The position numbers were made by a program, and so were the translations under genes. Source: Clostridium hydrogeniformans DSM 21757 (GTDB taxonomy: Bacteria > Bacillota > Clostridia > Clostridiales > Clostridiaceae). Taken from it: a DNA stretch of 64,000 bases. Under the pieces are notes generated by a model, which ran no database searches, had not been told where the DNA came from, and saw only the letters and a program-made list of their open reading frames with translations. Within the stretch, counting starts at the first letter, position 1, and each line of letters starts with the position of its first letter. The stretch spans positions 62,001 through 126,000 of the forward strand of contig NZ_JMLJ01000007.1 in the NCBI RefSeq assembly GCF_000686705.1. The letters are read 5' to 3'. Shown here in pieces: positions 38,403 through 47,391 of this stretch.

Positions 38403-40118
38403 ATGAAAACAAAAAAATGGTTAAGCTCTTTATTAATTGCCACAACTTGTTTTTCTGTAGCAGGAACTTTGGTGGGCTGTGGTAGTGATAAAGATGATAA
38501 AAAGGAACCTACTGCAAATAAGGATGAAAATCAATTCCTAAAATTAATTCTAATAGAACCTCAAACCCTAGATCCTAACGAAGCTGCTGATATGGATACA
38601 TTTACAGCTTTAGCTGCTGTACAAGAAGGATTATTTAGATCTCAGAGGACTGAAGATGGACAAGAAAAAATAGTTTATGCTGCTGCTAAGGAACATACAG
38701 TATCTGATGATGGACTAGTATGGACATTTAAACTAAGGGATATGAAATGGTCCGATGGAAAGGAAGTTACAGCTCAACATTTTGTGGATTCAATTATTAG
38801 ATTATTAGATAAAGATAAGGCTTTCCCATATGCCTATTTTGCCTATGACATAAAAAATGCTAAGGAATATAACTTAGGTAAGGCTAAGGCTGAAGATGTT
38901 GCAGTTAAGGCAAAGGATGATAAGACCTTAGAAATAACCCTTGCTAATCCAACACCTCACTTCCAAAAGAAACTTATAATGGCAGCTTTTTATCCTATAA
39001 GATTAGATATTATAGAAAAGGGTGGAGACAACTGGAGTACTGATATAAGTAAGCAAGTATATTGTGGTCCTTATACAATAAAAGAATGGACAAACAAGAA
39101 TAGTATTACCTATGAAAAAAATCCAAATTATTGGGATAAAGAAAACGTGTTCATAAATACAGTATATATGAATGCTATGCAAGAGTTCTCAACCCAAGCC
39201 CAGCTTTTTGAAACCCAGCAGCTAGATGTAACTGGTTCACAACAAGAGTATGTAGAAAAATGGACAAAAGCTGCAGAGGAAGGAAAGTGGAAATTCCAGA
39301 AAGAAGATGCTCCAGCATCAGATTATTTTGGTTTTAATATGAAGACTGGAGGTCCTAGTGGGGTTATGAAAAATCAAAAAATACGTAAGGCCTTATCACT
39401 AGCCTTTGATAGGGAGGAATTTTTAAAGGTATTGTATGCAAGACATACCCCATCCTATGGAGTAATTCCTAAGGCAATAACTTCTAATGGAAAGGAATTT
39501 AGAAAAGAAGTCCCTGAACCACTAAAGGAAGACTATGATAAATATAAAGGTAATAAGGACAAGTTACAAGAGTTATTTAAAGAAGGATTAAAGGAATTAG
39601 GTAAGGATACTAATAACCTAAAAGATATAAAGATTAAGTATATAACTTCTGCTAAATCAACCTATGATAGCCAAATTCAAGAATGGCTTAAGAACCAATT
39701 TGAAAAGAATCTTGGTATAACCTTTGATATAGAGATTTTTGGTGATTCAAAGCTATATCGTAACGCTAGAAAGGAACTTAAATATGATATGATATGGTTA
39801 GGATGGGTAGGAGATTTTAATGATCCTTTAACCTTCCTTGAAATATGGGAAAGCACTGGTGGTACTAATTTTAATGGTTTCTCAAATAAAGAATATGATG
39901 ATATATTAGCTAAATTAAATGGTGAACTAGATGAAGGTAAAAGATTTGAGCATTATAAAAAATTAGAAAGTATATTAGTTAAAGAGGAAGTAGCTATAGC
40001 TCCAATAATGTATGGAGATAATAGAAGATTTATACAAAGTTATGTTAAGAACATGCAATACCCACTATTTGGACCAACCTATGAATGGAGATGGGCTTAC
40101 ACTGAGGGGAGACCATAA
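38403..40118 (+). CDS. Peptide ABC transporter substrate-binding lipoprotein, copy 2
   Basis: The 571-residue product has the same length as copy 1 and no gaps against it. It has the lipobox TLVGC (Cys 26) and the SBP_bac_5 domain. Changes cluster around residues 345-360 (ARHTPSYGVIPKAI against ARYTPSTGLIPNAI) and 415-435 (SAKSTYDSQIQEWLKNQ against SGKNAFATQMQEWFKGQ), which may alter the ligand pocket. It is expected to bind peptides for an importer encoded elsewhere. It has its own leader and terminator, so the two copies can be expressed independently. Confidence 0.92.
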   Translation: MKTKKWLSSLLIATTCFSVAGTLVGCGSDKDDKKEPTANKDENQFLKLILIEPQTLDPNEAADMDTFTALAAVQEGLFRSQRTEDGQEKIVYAAAKEHTVSDDGLVWTFKLRDMKWSDGKEVTAQHFVDSIIRLLDKDKAFPYAYFAYDIKNAKEYNLGKAKAEDVAVKAKDDKTLEITLANPTPHFQKKLIMAAFYPIRLDIIEKGGDNWSTDISKQVYCGPYTIKEWTNKNSITYEKNPNYWDKENVFINTVYMNAMQEFSTQAQLFETQQLDVTGSQQEYVEKWTKAAEEGKWKFQKEDAPASDYFGFNMKTGGPSGVMKNQKIRKALSLAFDREEFLKVLYARHTPSYGVIPKAITSNGKEFRKEVPEPLKEDYDKYKGNKDKLQELFKEGLKELGKDTNNLKDIKIKYITSAKSTYDSQIQEWLKNQFEKNLGITFDIEIFGDSKLYRNARKELKYDMIWLGWVGDFNDPLTFLEIWESTGGTNFNGFSNKEYDDILAKLNGELDEGKRFEHYKKLESILVKEEVAIAPIMYGDNRRFIQSYVKNMQYPLFGPTYEWRWAYTEGRP

Positions 40119-40162
40119 GATAGAAAAAGCAGTAGAATTATTTCTACTGCTTTTTCTATCTT
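40117..40162. terminator. Bidirectional terminator between binding-protein gene 2 and dapB
   Basis: A 21-bp perfect stem (40117-40137 with 40142-40162) spans both stop codons and is a copy of the terminator at 37879. Confidence 0.92.
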
Positions 40163-40922
40163 ATATATTATCTAGGTTAATCATATTATCCATGTTATAT
40201 AATCCAGTGCCTTTGCCTATCATAAATTCTGATGCCTTTAGTGCTCCATGGGCAAAAACATCCCTTGATATAGCCTTATGAGTAAACTCTAGAACTTCAC
40301 CAGCTCCAGCAAATATTACCTCATGGTCTCCAACTATATTTCCGCCTCTAATTGCATGGACTCCTATTTCATTTCCTTCTCTCTTTTTAATACCTTCTCT
40401 TCCAAATACATATTGAGTTTCATCCATTAGAGAATCTTTAATTGTATCAGCTAATAAAAGAGCAGTTCCACTTGGAGAATCCACCTTTTGATTATGATGC
40501 TTTTCAATTATTTCTATATCAAAGTTTTCATATAAAAATGGAGAAACTCTTTTTAAGACTGCATTTAAAACATTGATTCCTATACTCATATTAGCAGATC
40601 TAAAGATTGAAGTATTCTTTGAAGCTTCATTAATATATTCTAATTGCTGAGGAGTAAACCCAGTACTACATAATACTACTGGTACCTTATTTTCTATTGA
40701 ATACTCCATTAAATCTTTTAAAGCCTCAGGTCTTGAAAAATCTATTATAACATCTACTTTTTCTTTAACATCATTAATAGATTTATATACAGGATAGTTA
40801 TTTAGTACCTCTCCACTTCTATCAACACCACAGACAATATTTAAGTTTTCATATATCTTAGTACATTGAGTTACTACTTGACCCATCTTTCCATTACAAC
40901 CATTCAATAGTATATTAATCAT
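40161..40922 (-). CDS. dapB: 4-hydroxy-tetrahydrodipicolinate reductase
   Basis: I start at the ATG at 40922, 6 bases after GGAGG, rather than at the ATG four codons earlier. The 253-residue product has the dinucleotide motif GCNGKMGQ (about residues 7-14), DFSRPEAL, the catalytic [15 protein letters not shown] (His pair and Lys) and [15 protein letters not shown]. It reduces the DapA product in DAP/lysine synthesis. The gene follows dapA by 21 bases, so the two are cotranscribed. Confidence 0.95.
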   Translation of the reverse strand: MINILLNGCNGKMGQVVTQCTKIYENLNIVCGVDRSGEVLNNYPVYKSINDVKEKVDVIIDFSRPEALKDLMEYSIENKVPVVLCSTGFTPQQLEYINEASKNTSIFRSANMSIGINVLNAVLKRVSPFLYENFDIEIIEKHHNQKVDSPSGTALLLADTIKDSLMDETQYVFGREGIKKREGNEIGVHAIRGGNIVGDHEVIFAGAGEVLEFTHKAISRDVFAHGALKASEFMIGKGTGLYNMDNMINLDNI

Positions 40923-40943
40923 ATTGTCCTCCATTCCTAATTT

Positions 40944-41822
40944 CTATAATAAGTTATTTTTCTTTAATTCGTCTTTTAAGAATTTTAAGTTTCCTTCCAC
41001 CATTTCACATAAAGGAAGTCTTAATGCTCCTACGTTTTTACCCATTAAATTTAATGCTGTTTTTACTGGAATAGGATTGGTTTCTACAAATAAAGCATCA
41101 CATAAGGATAGTAAATCTAATTGAATATCTAATGCTTCTTTTACCTTTCCATCCATATATAATTTACACATATCATGGGTTTCTTTTGGTTTTATATTAG
41201 CCAGCACTGATATTACTCCAACTCCACCCAAAGCTAAAACAGGTATTATTTGGTCATCATTTCCAGAATAAATGTCTATTTTATCCCCGCATAAAGATTT
41301 CATCTTTGCTACTTGAGACATATCTCCTGAAGCTTCCTTAATTGCTACTATATTTTTTAAGTTAGTAAGACTTAATAATGTGTTTGGAGTTATATTCATA
41401 CCAGTTCTTCCAGGAACATTGTAAACTATTATAGGGGTATTAACCTCTGTATCTATAGCTTTAAAATGCTCTATAAGACCTTTTTGAGTAGTTTTATTGT
41501 AATAAGGAGTAATTACAAGTAATCCATCTATTCCAATAGTTTCAGCCCATTTACTCATTTCAATAGAAGCTTTAGTGTTATTACTTCCAGTTCCAGCAAT
41601 TACAGGGATTCTTTTATTTACCCTATCTACTACATATTTAATTGTGTCTTTTCTTTCTTGTTCAGTCATAGTAGAAGCCTCACCAGTAGTTCCACATACA
41701 ACTATGGCATCAGTATTTTCTTTTATATGCCAATCAACTAATTCTCCTAATTTATTAAAGTCAACACCATCTTTGTTAAAAGGAGTTATTATTGCAACAC
41801 CCGATCCTTTAAATAATGTCAT
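40944..41822 (-). CDS. dapA: 4-hydroxy-tetrahydrodipicolinate synthase
   Basis: The 292-residue TIM barrel has [10 protein letters not shown] (about residues 44-53), the [10 protein letters not shown] tyrosine region, the [11 protein letters not shown] segment and the Schiff-base lysine in VAIKEASGD. It condenses pyruvate with aspartate semialdehyde. A GGAGG site lies upstream. With dapB it forms the first committed pair of the DAP pathway, while dapH and patA lie 6 kb away across the duplicated binding-protein genes. No lysine riboswitch was seen before it. Confidence 0.95.
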   Translation of the reverse strand: MTLFKGSGVAIITPFNKDGVDFNKLGELVDWHIKENTDAIVVCGTTGEASTMTEQERKDTIKYVVDRVNKRIPVIAGTGSNNTKASIEMSKWAETIGIDGLLVITPYYNKTTQKGLIEHFKAIDTEVNTPIIVYNVPGRTGMNITPNTLLSLTNLKNIVAIKEASGDMSQVAKMKSLCGDKIDIYSGNDDQIIPVLALGGVGVISVLANIKPKETHDMCKLYMDGKVKEALDIQLDLLSLCDALFVETNPIPVKTALNLMGKNVGALRLPLCEMVEGNLKFLKDELKKNNLL

Positions 41823-41915
41823 ATAAATACCTCCATATAAAAATTTTGTATCTACTTACATTATATATTCAAAGGGTTAAAAAATACATAGGATTATTAA
41901 ATTTAATTTTTTAGG

Positions 41916-41923
41916 CAATACTA
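41916..41923 (+). promoter_or_regulatory. Possible sigma-G -10 element before the SASP gene
   Basis: CAATACTA resembles the forespore sigma-G -10 consensus (CATACTA type) and lies 40 bases before the SASP start. A matching -35 was not clear, so the call is weak. Confidence 0.3.
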
Positions 41924-41962
41924 CTTAAGGAAAGGAAAATTTTTAGAAAAGGGGAGAACATA

Positions 41963-42226
41963 ATGGGAAAAACACCACTAAAGAAAGTTATAAAAGCTAA
42001 AATTAAAGCTAATAAAGAATTAAGTAGTGAAGAAATGTTAAGAGAAAAATTAAAATATGAAATTGCAGAGGAGCTTGGACTAAAAGATAAGGTAGATGAT
42101 ATGGGGTGGGGAGGCCTTACAGCTGAGGAAACAGGTAGAATAGGAGGCCTTATGACTAAACGTAAAAAAACTATGCATCTTCCAAGTAATGATGAAATTT
42201 TAAAAAGAATAAAAAGACATAGTTGA
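41963..42226 (+). CDS. Divergent alpha/beta-type small acid-soluble spore protein (Ssp4-like)
   Basis: The 87-residue product has the two alpha/beta SASP signatures in altered form: KYEIAEELGL (31-40), which contains the GPR protease site around E33-I34-A35, and GLTAEETGRIGGLMTKR (51-67), matching the usual ARxxGxVGGxMVKR. It is longer at both ends than standard SASPs, with a basic N-terminus and tail. SASPs coat and protect spore DNA. It resembles what I recall of Ssp4 of C. perfringens, where residue 36 varies and affects heat resistance; residue 36 here is Glu. The start has a GGGGAG site. Confidence 0.85.
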   Translation: MGKTPLKKVIKAKIKANKELSSEEMLREKLKYEIAEELGLKDKVDDMGWGGLTAEETGRIGGLMTKRKKTMHLPSNDEILKRIKRHS

Positions 42227-42297
42227 CTATACTCCCAAAAGTTTATACTATAATATAGAGTTAAACCTTAAAATTTCCACTATTAAGGGGGAGAGAT

Positions 42298-43038
42298 ATG
42301 GAAAGCTATGGAGAGTTATCCTCTATATATGATGAACTTATATACGAAGATATTAACTATAATGAATTTTATAATTGTATAATGAATCTTTGCAGAGAAT
42401 ATAAGATAGGTAATGAAAATTATCTTGATTTAGCCTGTGGTACTGGAAACCTTTCTAGACTTCTATGCAAAGATTTTAAAAATACTTATTTAGTAGATTT
42501 ATCTGAAGAGATGCTTATGGAGGCTACTGAAAAAATTAGAAAGGAAAAGATTAATAGCACTATACTTTGCCAAAACATGTGTGAACTTAATCTTAATAAA
42601 TCCTTTGATTTAATAACTTGCTCTTTAGATTCTACTAATTATATTACAGAAGATAATGATTTAGAGGATTATTTTTCTTCTGTCCACAAACATTTAAAAG
42701 ATAATGGATTATTTATATTTGATATTAATTCTTATTATAAGCTTAGTGAGGTTCTAGGAAATAATATATTTACCTATAATAGTGAAGATGTTTTTTATAC
42801 CTGGGAAAATATTTTTGAAGATCACATTCTAGAGATGAATCTTACGTTTTTCTTAAGAGAAGGGTTTTTATATAAGAGATTCGAAGAGCAACACCTAGAA
42901 AGAGCTTACACTACTGAATATATAGATACTTTACTTGAAGATAAGGGATTTAAAATATTAAAAAAGTTAGATAATTATGGATTAGAAACAATAAGTGATA
43001 CTACTGAGAGAATTACTTACGTAGTTTCAAAAGGCTAA
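42298..43038 (+). CDS. Class I SAM-dependent methyltransferase
   Basis: The 246-residue product has motif [16 protein letters not shown] (about residues 42-56), the beta2 acidic end in [10 protein letters not shown] and a motif IV-like [14 protein letters not shown]. The rest resembles the SelB/YqeM-like group of small methyltransferases often labelled Methyltransf_25. The substrate is unknown. A GGGGGAGAG site precedes the ATG. hslO follows after 17 bases and is probably cotranscribed. Confidence 0.85.
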   Translation: MESYGELSSIYDELIYEDINYNEFYNCIMNLCREYKIGNENYLDLACGTGNLSRLLCKDFKNTYLVDLSEEMLMEATEKIRKEKINSTILCQNMCELNLNKSFDLITCSLDSTNYITEDNDLEDYFSSVHKHLKDNGLFIFDINSYYKLSEVLGNNIFTYNSEDVFYTWENIFEDHILEMNLTFFLREGFLYKRFEEQHLERAYTTEYIDTLLEDKGFKILKKLDNYGLETISDTTERITYVVSKG

Positions 43039-43055
43039 AATTGGGAGGTATTTTT

Positions 43056-43943
43056 ATGACAGATAAACTAATTAGAGGAACAGCAAAATCAGGAGAAGTA
43101 AGATTTATAGCAGCTTCAACAACAAATCTTGTTAATGAAGGAACTAAGGTACATAATTGTAGTGCCACAGCCTCTGCCGCTCTTGGAAGACTATTAACAG
43201 GAGCTAGCTTAATGGGTACTATGTTAAAGAGTGATAAAGATAGCTTAACCTTACAAATAAATGGAGGAGGACCTTCAAAAGCATTAGTTGCAACAGCTTA
43301 TGCCAATGGAAAAGTAAAGGGCTATATAGGAAATCCATCAGTAGATCTTCCTCTTAATAGTAAAGGAAAGCTTGATGTAGGAGGAGCAGTTGGAAAAAAT
43401 GGAAACCTATATGTAATAAGAGACATGGGGCTTAAAGATCCATATATAGGACAAGTACCAATATATACTGGAGAAATTGCAGAAGATTTAGCTTATTATT
43501 TTACAGTTTCTGAACAAACTCCATCTGCTGTAGCTTTAGGAGTATTAGTAGATAAAGATTTATCTATAAAAGCTTCAGGTGGATTTATTATTCAAATGAT
43601 GCCTGGTGCAGATCCACTACTTGCTGATCTTATCACTTATAGATTAGAAGATCTACCATCAGTAACTGATATGCTAGCAAAAGGAATGACCATAGAGGAA
43701 ATTATTAAGGAAGTCTTTGATGGAATGGAACCAAAAATAATGGAGGAAATGGAACCTTCATTTACATGTGATTGCTCAAGAGAAAGAGTAGAAAGAGCTC
43801 TTATTAGTATTGGAGAAAAGGATCTAAAACAGATTTATGAAGATGGTAAAACCGAGGAGTTAAAGTGCCATTTTTGCAATAAGTCCTATGAATTTAATCA
43901 AGAAGAAATAGGTAAACTTTTAGAAAGAGTCTCTAAAAAATAA
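43056..43943 (+). CDS. hslO: Redox-regulated chaperone Hsp33
   Basis: I start at the ATG at 43056, 7 bases after GGGAGG. The 295-residue product has the Hsp33 core (ATSGEVRF-like start, [30 protein letters not shown]) and the C-terminal zinc switch CDC (about 236-238) and CHFC (about 269-272). Oxidation releases zinc and activates holdase chaperone function in the cytosol. All four cysteines are present. Confidence 0.96.
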   Translation: MTDKLIRGTAKSGEVRFIAASTTNLVNEGTKVHNCSATASAALGRLLTGASLMGTMLKSDKDSLTLQINGGGPSKALVATAYANGKVKGYIGNPSVDLPLNSKGKLDVGGAVGKNGNLYVIRDMGLKDPYIGQVPIYTGEIAEDLAYYFTVSEQTPSAVALGVLVDKDLSIKASGGFIIQMMPGADPLLADLITYRLEDLPSVTDMLAKGMTIEEIIKEVFDGMEPKIMEEMEPSFTCDCSRERVERALISIGEKDLKQIYEDGKTEELKCHFCNKSYEFNQEEIGKLLERVSKK

Positions 43944-44507
43944 AGTAACTAAAAATAATTTAAGTTTTTACTCAAGATGGATTTTGTATTAATTAATCTA
44001 ATTGATATAAAGCTTTTAAAATAACTCTAATTCTATATATGAATACTTTTAAGTAAGGGTATAACATTAGAGTTATTTTATGAAGCTATCTATTATAGAA
44101 CTGAATTTTCTAGTTTTAAAAAATAATTCTTAATATATTTAATAAATGTAACTAATTAAAAAGTTAAAGTCACCATAGTTGCAATATTTTTACATAAACA
44201 CTTAACTTATACGTTAAAAATATCCTTGCTTTATATTTTTTTGCTAGATGTTCAAAAGTTAATTTATACACCTGATGACTCAAGATAAATCAATAAAAGA
44301 TAAATCAATAAAAGTTAAATAAATAAGTTAAAAATTATTCTTAAATCCCTATATAAGGTTTAATTTATTTATATTATCTATTTTAATACTTAAATAGAGT
44401 GATTTATTGTATCCTTTTTAGTGTTATATTATAATATATAAACTATAGATGTTTTAGATATTATATAAAATATGGTTAATTAATTTCCATATTTTAACTT
44501 AAATTTA
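43944..44507. other. Intergenic region between hslO and the tRNA genes
   Basis: It holds a terminator-like stem (44017-44080) and, near 44283-44311, two tandem copies of GATAAATCAATAAAA. No open frame with a ribosome binding site was seen in the rest. Confidence 0.4.
44017..44080 (+). terminator. Terminator-like long hairpin after hslO
   Basis: A 15-bp perfect stem (44017-44031 with 44066-44080) has a 34-base loop, and its descending arm ends in TTATTTTA. The large loop makes it an imperfect terminator; it might be part of a structured RNA. Confidence 0.5.
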
Positions 44508-44536
44508 TTGACAATATAATTGTAGTATAATATAAT
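44508..44536 (+). promoter_or_regulatory. Promoter of the tRNA operon
   Basis: TTGACA (44508-44513) and TATAAT (44531-44536) are separated by exactly 17 bases, as expected for a strong stable-RNA promoter. The tRNA starts 18 bases downstream. Confidence 0.85.
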
Positions 44537-44554
44537 TAATTTTGTAAGTTATTT

Positions 44555-44631
44555 GGCCCAGTGGCTCAGTTGGTTAGAGTGCCGGCCTGTCACGCCGGAG
44601 GTCGAGGGTTCGAGTCCCTTCTGGGTCGCCA
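44555..44631 (+). tRNA. tRNA-Asp (GTC)
   Basis: A full cloverleaf with encoded CCA: acceptor GGCCCAG with CTGGGTC, anticodon stem CCGGC/GCCGG around CTGTCAC, so the anticodon is GTC. The T arm is GAGGG-TTCGAGT-CCCTT. Confidence 0.98.
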
Positions 44632-44689
44632 TTTATTTTATTCAAGACTACTAAGTAGTGGAGTAGTATATAAATTTAATTATACTTAT

Positions 44690-44763
44690 GGCGCTATAGC
44701 CAAGTGGTAAGGCACGGGTCTGCAACACCCTTATCCCCAGTTCAAATCTGGGTGGCGCCTCCA
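44690..44763 (+). tRNA. tRNA-Cys (GCA)
   Basis: A cloverleaf with encoded CCA: acceptor GGCGCTA with TGGCGCC, D stem GCC/GGC, anticodon loop CTGCAAC (GCA), T arm CCCAG/CTGGG. The outermost anticodon-stem pair is a C-T mismatch, where relatives have a weak pair. Confidence 0.98.
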
Positions 44764-44797
44764 AAACACTTAAGTTTATACTTAGGTGTTTTTCTTT
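44764..44797 (+). terminator. Terminator of the tRNA operon
   Basis: A 12-bp stem with one G-T pair (44764-44775 with 44780-44791) is followed by TTCTTTTT. Confidence 0.88.
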
Positions 44798-44968
44798 TTA
44801 TTTTAGAACTTCTTATAAATAAATTCATAAATAATACAAAAGATATATTCGTAATTATAAATAATAAAATTCAATTTTAAGTAATTAATAATTATTATGA
44901 ATAACTATACACTATTGATTGTTTTTATTGTATAATAAACATTGCAATAATTTTTAAGGAGGACTAAT

Positions 44969-45370
44969 ATGTTAAAAGAGTTTAAAGAATTTGCCATGAA
45001 GGGCAATGTTATGGACTTAGCCATAGGGGTAGTAGTAGGAGGAGCTTTTGGTAAGATAGTAACTTCTTTAGTTAACGATGTTATAATGCCTTTAGTAGGT
45101 TTGCTACTAGGAGGATTAAATTTTACATATCTAAGTATACCTTTAAGAGCAGAAAAGGACGGAATTCCAGCTCTAACTCTTAATTATGGAAGCTTTATTC
45201 AAAATATAGTGGATTTTATAATTATAGCTTTCTCTATATTCTTATTTATAAAATTATTAGGTAACTTCAAGAAAAAAGAAGAAGTTCAGGAAGTAGTTGA
45301 AGAAGTTAAAATTAGTGATGAAACTAAACTACTTATGGAAATAAGAGATTTATTAAAAGAAGAAAAATAA
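44969..45370 (+). CDS. mscL: Large-conductance mechanosensitive channel
   Basis: The 133-residue product has the MscL hallmark [40 protein letters not shown] (TM1, about residues 4-43), the outside loop with [27 protein letters not shown] (TM2, about 72-98) and a charged C-terminal helix. It is a homopentameric channel in the inner membrane that releases osmolytes on hypo-osmotic shock. An AAGGAGG site precedes the ATG, and a long terminator stem follows. Confidence 0.97.
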   Translation: MLKEFKEFAMKGNVMDLAIGVVVGGAFGKIVTSLVNDVIMPLVGLLLGGLNFTYLSIPLRAEKDGIPALTLNYGSFIQNIVDFIIIAFSIFLFIKLLGNFKKKEEVQEVVEEVKISDETKLLMEIRDLLKEEK

Positions 45371-45384
45371 TATATAGCAAAAGG

Positions 45385-45422
45385 AAAAGGTATTATTTAT
45401 AATTATAAATAATACCTTTTTT
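45385..45422 (+). terminator. mscL terminator
   Basis: A 16-bp perfect stem (45385-45400 with 45405-45420) with an AATT loop is followed by T residues. The HD gene starts 20 bases later, so some read-through is possible. Confidence 0.85.
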
Positions 45423-45439
45423 AATTTTAGGAGGAATTT

Positions 45440-46084
45440 ATGGATAAAGATATAGTTATAAATAAAACTAAAGAATTTGTTAAAAGAAGGTTAGAAAAAG
45501 ATTTTAGCGGGCATGATTGGTTTCATATAGAAAGAGTATATAATACATCAAAATATTTAGGAGAAATAGAAGGTGCTGATATATTTGTAGTTTCTTTAGG
45601 AGCTCTTCTTCATGATATTAATGATTGGAAGGTTAAGAAAGAAGGAGAGTCTGATGTGGATATAAGGCTTTTACTCCAAGAATATGGAGTGGATAATGAA
45701 ATAATAGATAGAGTATTAAATATAATAAATACCATGTCTTATAGGGGAGGGGTAACAAACTCTTCTCAAACTACCATAGAAGGAATGGTAATACAAGATG
45801 CCGATAGGTTAGATGCTATAGGGGCTATAGGCATAGCTAGAACCTTTGCTTATGGAGGGAGTAGGGGACGTGAAATTTATAATCCTAATATAAGTGCTGA
45901 GAATTTTAAAAGTGTAGAGGAGTATAAGAAGAATAATGGAACTACTATAAATCATTTTTATGAAAAATTATTGAAGCTAAAAGATCTTATGAATACTGAT
46001 ACTGCAAAAGCTGTAGCTGCTAAAAAGCATAAAATAATGGAGGAGTTTCTAGAGGATTTTTATAAAGAATGGAATTTTAAATAA
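45440..46084 (+). CDS. HD-domain phosphohydrolase
   Basis: The 214-residue product has the HD metal ligands: H25 or H29 in GHDWFHIERV, the HD pair in ALLHDINDWK and a later Asp in IQDADRLDAIGAIGIARTF. This is the YedJ/PF01966 type. It probably hydrolyses a nucleotide or phosphate ester; the substrate is unknown. The start has an AGGAGG site right after the mscL terminator. Confidence 0.88.
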   Translation: MDKDIVINKTKEFVKRRLEKDFSGHDWFHIERVYNTSKYLGEIEGADIFVVSLGALLHDINDWKVKKEGESDVDIRLLLQEYGVDNEIIDRVLNIINTMSYRGGVTNSSQTTIEGMVIQDADRLDAIGAIGIARTFAYGGSRGREIYNPNISAENFKSVEEYKKNNGTTINHFYEKLLKLKDLMNTDTAKAVAAKKHKIMEEFLEDFYKEWNFK

Positions 46085-46134
46085 GAAGGGACAGTAGATA
46101 GTTTTGTTTTTACACAAACTTATCTATCCTCTAA

Positions 46135-46170
46135 GAAAAACCAATAGAGAAAAATCTCTATTGGTTTTTC
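46135..46170. terminator. Bidirectional terminator between HD and coiled-coil genes
   Basis: A 16-bp perfect stem (46135-46150 with 46155-46170) with an AAAA loop overlaps the end of the minus-strand gene. Confidence 0.85.
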
Positions 46171-47054
46171 TTATTATTTTTTTTATCATTTTCTTCTTTA
46201 GCCTGTTTTTCTAGGGCAAGGATATATTTTTCCTTTTCTATATTAACTCTCTCAATCTCTAAACTTAATCTTTTATTAAAGTTATTCTCACTTTCTGTTT
46301 CAATTCTTTTTCTTTCTTCTTGAAGTTTAGTAGAGTATTCTAAAGAATTTTCTTTGATTTTATTTTCAAATGCTATTCTTTCATTTTTTAGTTCCTCTTT
46401 TAATTCATTATAGTTTTCTTTATGTAATTCTAATTGGCTTTCTAAACTCTCTATCTTTAGCTCTTTTTTTCTTATAAATAAATTAAGATCAGTTATTTTC
46501 TCTAATAAAGTCTTAATTTCTTCTTCTAGAGCTTCCTTTTCTTCCTTATGAGATACATTTTCTTTTATAGCTTTATTTAAGGTCTCTTTTTCTTCCTCAA
46601 GTTTTTCTATATAGGCCTTATTTTGCTTAAGTAATTCTTCTTTTGTTTCAAAATCCTTTAAGGTTTTTTCTTTATCAGTATTAATAGCCTTAATTTCCTT
46701 ATCCTTTTTCTTCGAATCTTCCTTTAAAGCCATAATTTCTTCTGTAAGCCTTAAAATTACTGAATCTTTATCTTTTGATTCTTTTATATATTTATCCTTT
46801 ATTTTTTCCTCAGCATTAATGCTTATATCTAGGGAATTCATAAATAGACTTATGAGTTTATTTACATAATCCTCAAAGGTTTCTATTTCTTTTTTTCTAT
46901 CTCCCATAACTTCTTTAGCATTCTGCATTTCAAAAACATTTACTAAATATGATAGGCATTGCTCTTGGGTAAACCCTTCATTTTCTGCTATTTTCCTAAA
47001 AGACTTTATTGTATCTTCTGAAAGCCTCATAGTTGTTGTTTTTATATCACTCAT
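46158..47054 (-). CDS. Ribbon-helix-helix-like DNA-binding protein with long coiled coil (KfrA-like architecture)
   Basis: The 298-residue product begins with a ribbon-helix-helix-like segment, TTTMRLSEDTIKSFRKIAENEGFTQEQCLSYLV (residues 6-38), in which TTTMRL would be the DNA-binding strand. From about residue 90 to 290 it is an almost unbroken Glu/Lys-rich coiled coil. Plasmid KfrA has a similar DNA-binding head and coiled tail and organises DNA or aids partition, but the head type differs, so this is an analogy only. The promoter carries a symmetric array of ATGTATT-like half-sites, which suggests autorepression. A Xer-type recombinase gene is divergent. Confidence 0.75.
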   Translation of the reverse strand: MSDIKTTTMRLSEDTIKSFRKIAENEGFTQEQCLSYLVNVFEMQNAKEVMGDRKKEIETFEDYVNKLISLFMNSLDISINAEEKIKDKYIKESKDKDSVILRLTEEIMALKEDSKKKDKEIKAINTDKEKTLKDFETKEELLKQNKAYIEKLEEEKETLNKAIKENVSHKEEKEALEEEIKTLLEKITDLNLFIRKKELKIESLESQLELHKENYNELKEELKNERIAFENKIKENSLEYSTKLQEERKRIETESENNFNKRLSLEIERVNIEKEKYILALEKQAKEENDKKNNKKNQ

Positions 47055-47391
47055 AATTATATCCTTTCTAAAAACATAAAAAAATTTATACTGTATTATA
47101 CCATAAATACATGTAATACATCAATAATATATGTATTCTTATGTATTACAAAATCAAAAACCTAGGAAAATCAATGGAATTGGTTGTTTTTGCGAAAATG
47201 AGTTTTGAAATACTAAATAACTTCGCTAAATATACATTTAGCGAAGTTATTTCTATAAAAAAAGAGGAAAAGAGATAAAGTTATAGAATTATAATATATA
47301 AACTAATATATTTTTAATGATAAAGTCTTTATTTTACTAGGATTATGCTCTATTTTATTAAACAAAGCTACATTTTACTTAGGAGGATTTT
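47055..47391. promoter_or_regulatory. Divergent control region with operator-like repeats and a 17-bp hairpin
   Basis: The minus-strand promoter is TTGATG (complement of 47119-47124), an 18-base spacer and TATAAT (complement of 47095-47100). Four half-sites lie in mirror order: AAATACAT 47105-47112, GTAATACAT 47113-47121, ATGTATTC 47131-47138 and ATGTATTAC 47141-47149, covering the spacer and -35. Beyond them is a 17-bp perfect hairpin (47215-47231 with 47236-47252). Confidence 0.7.

Larger units (their letters stand above)
37929..40165 (+). repeat. Tandem duplication, copy 2
   Basis: Second copy of the 2.24-kb unit at 35690-37928. It begins 3 bases after the first terminator with the patA fossil and ends with the duplicated terminator, next to the dapB stop codon. 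The noncoding leader has diverged more than the gene, which indicates selection on the protein. Confidence 0.88.

Noticed and set aside
40944-41962. A lysine riboswitch before dapA or dapH was looked for
   Set aside because: No L-box core sequence or suitable leader with terminator was found in either gap.
44283-44311. A two-copy tandem repeat GATAAATCAATAAAA as a CRISPR or iteron array
   Set aside because: There are only two adjoining copies without spacers; it is probably slippage in AT-rich DNA.
47200-47260. A dif site near the Xer gene
   Set aside because: The 17-bp hairpin does not resemble the Firmicute dif consensus, and Xer genes are usually not next to dif.
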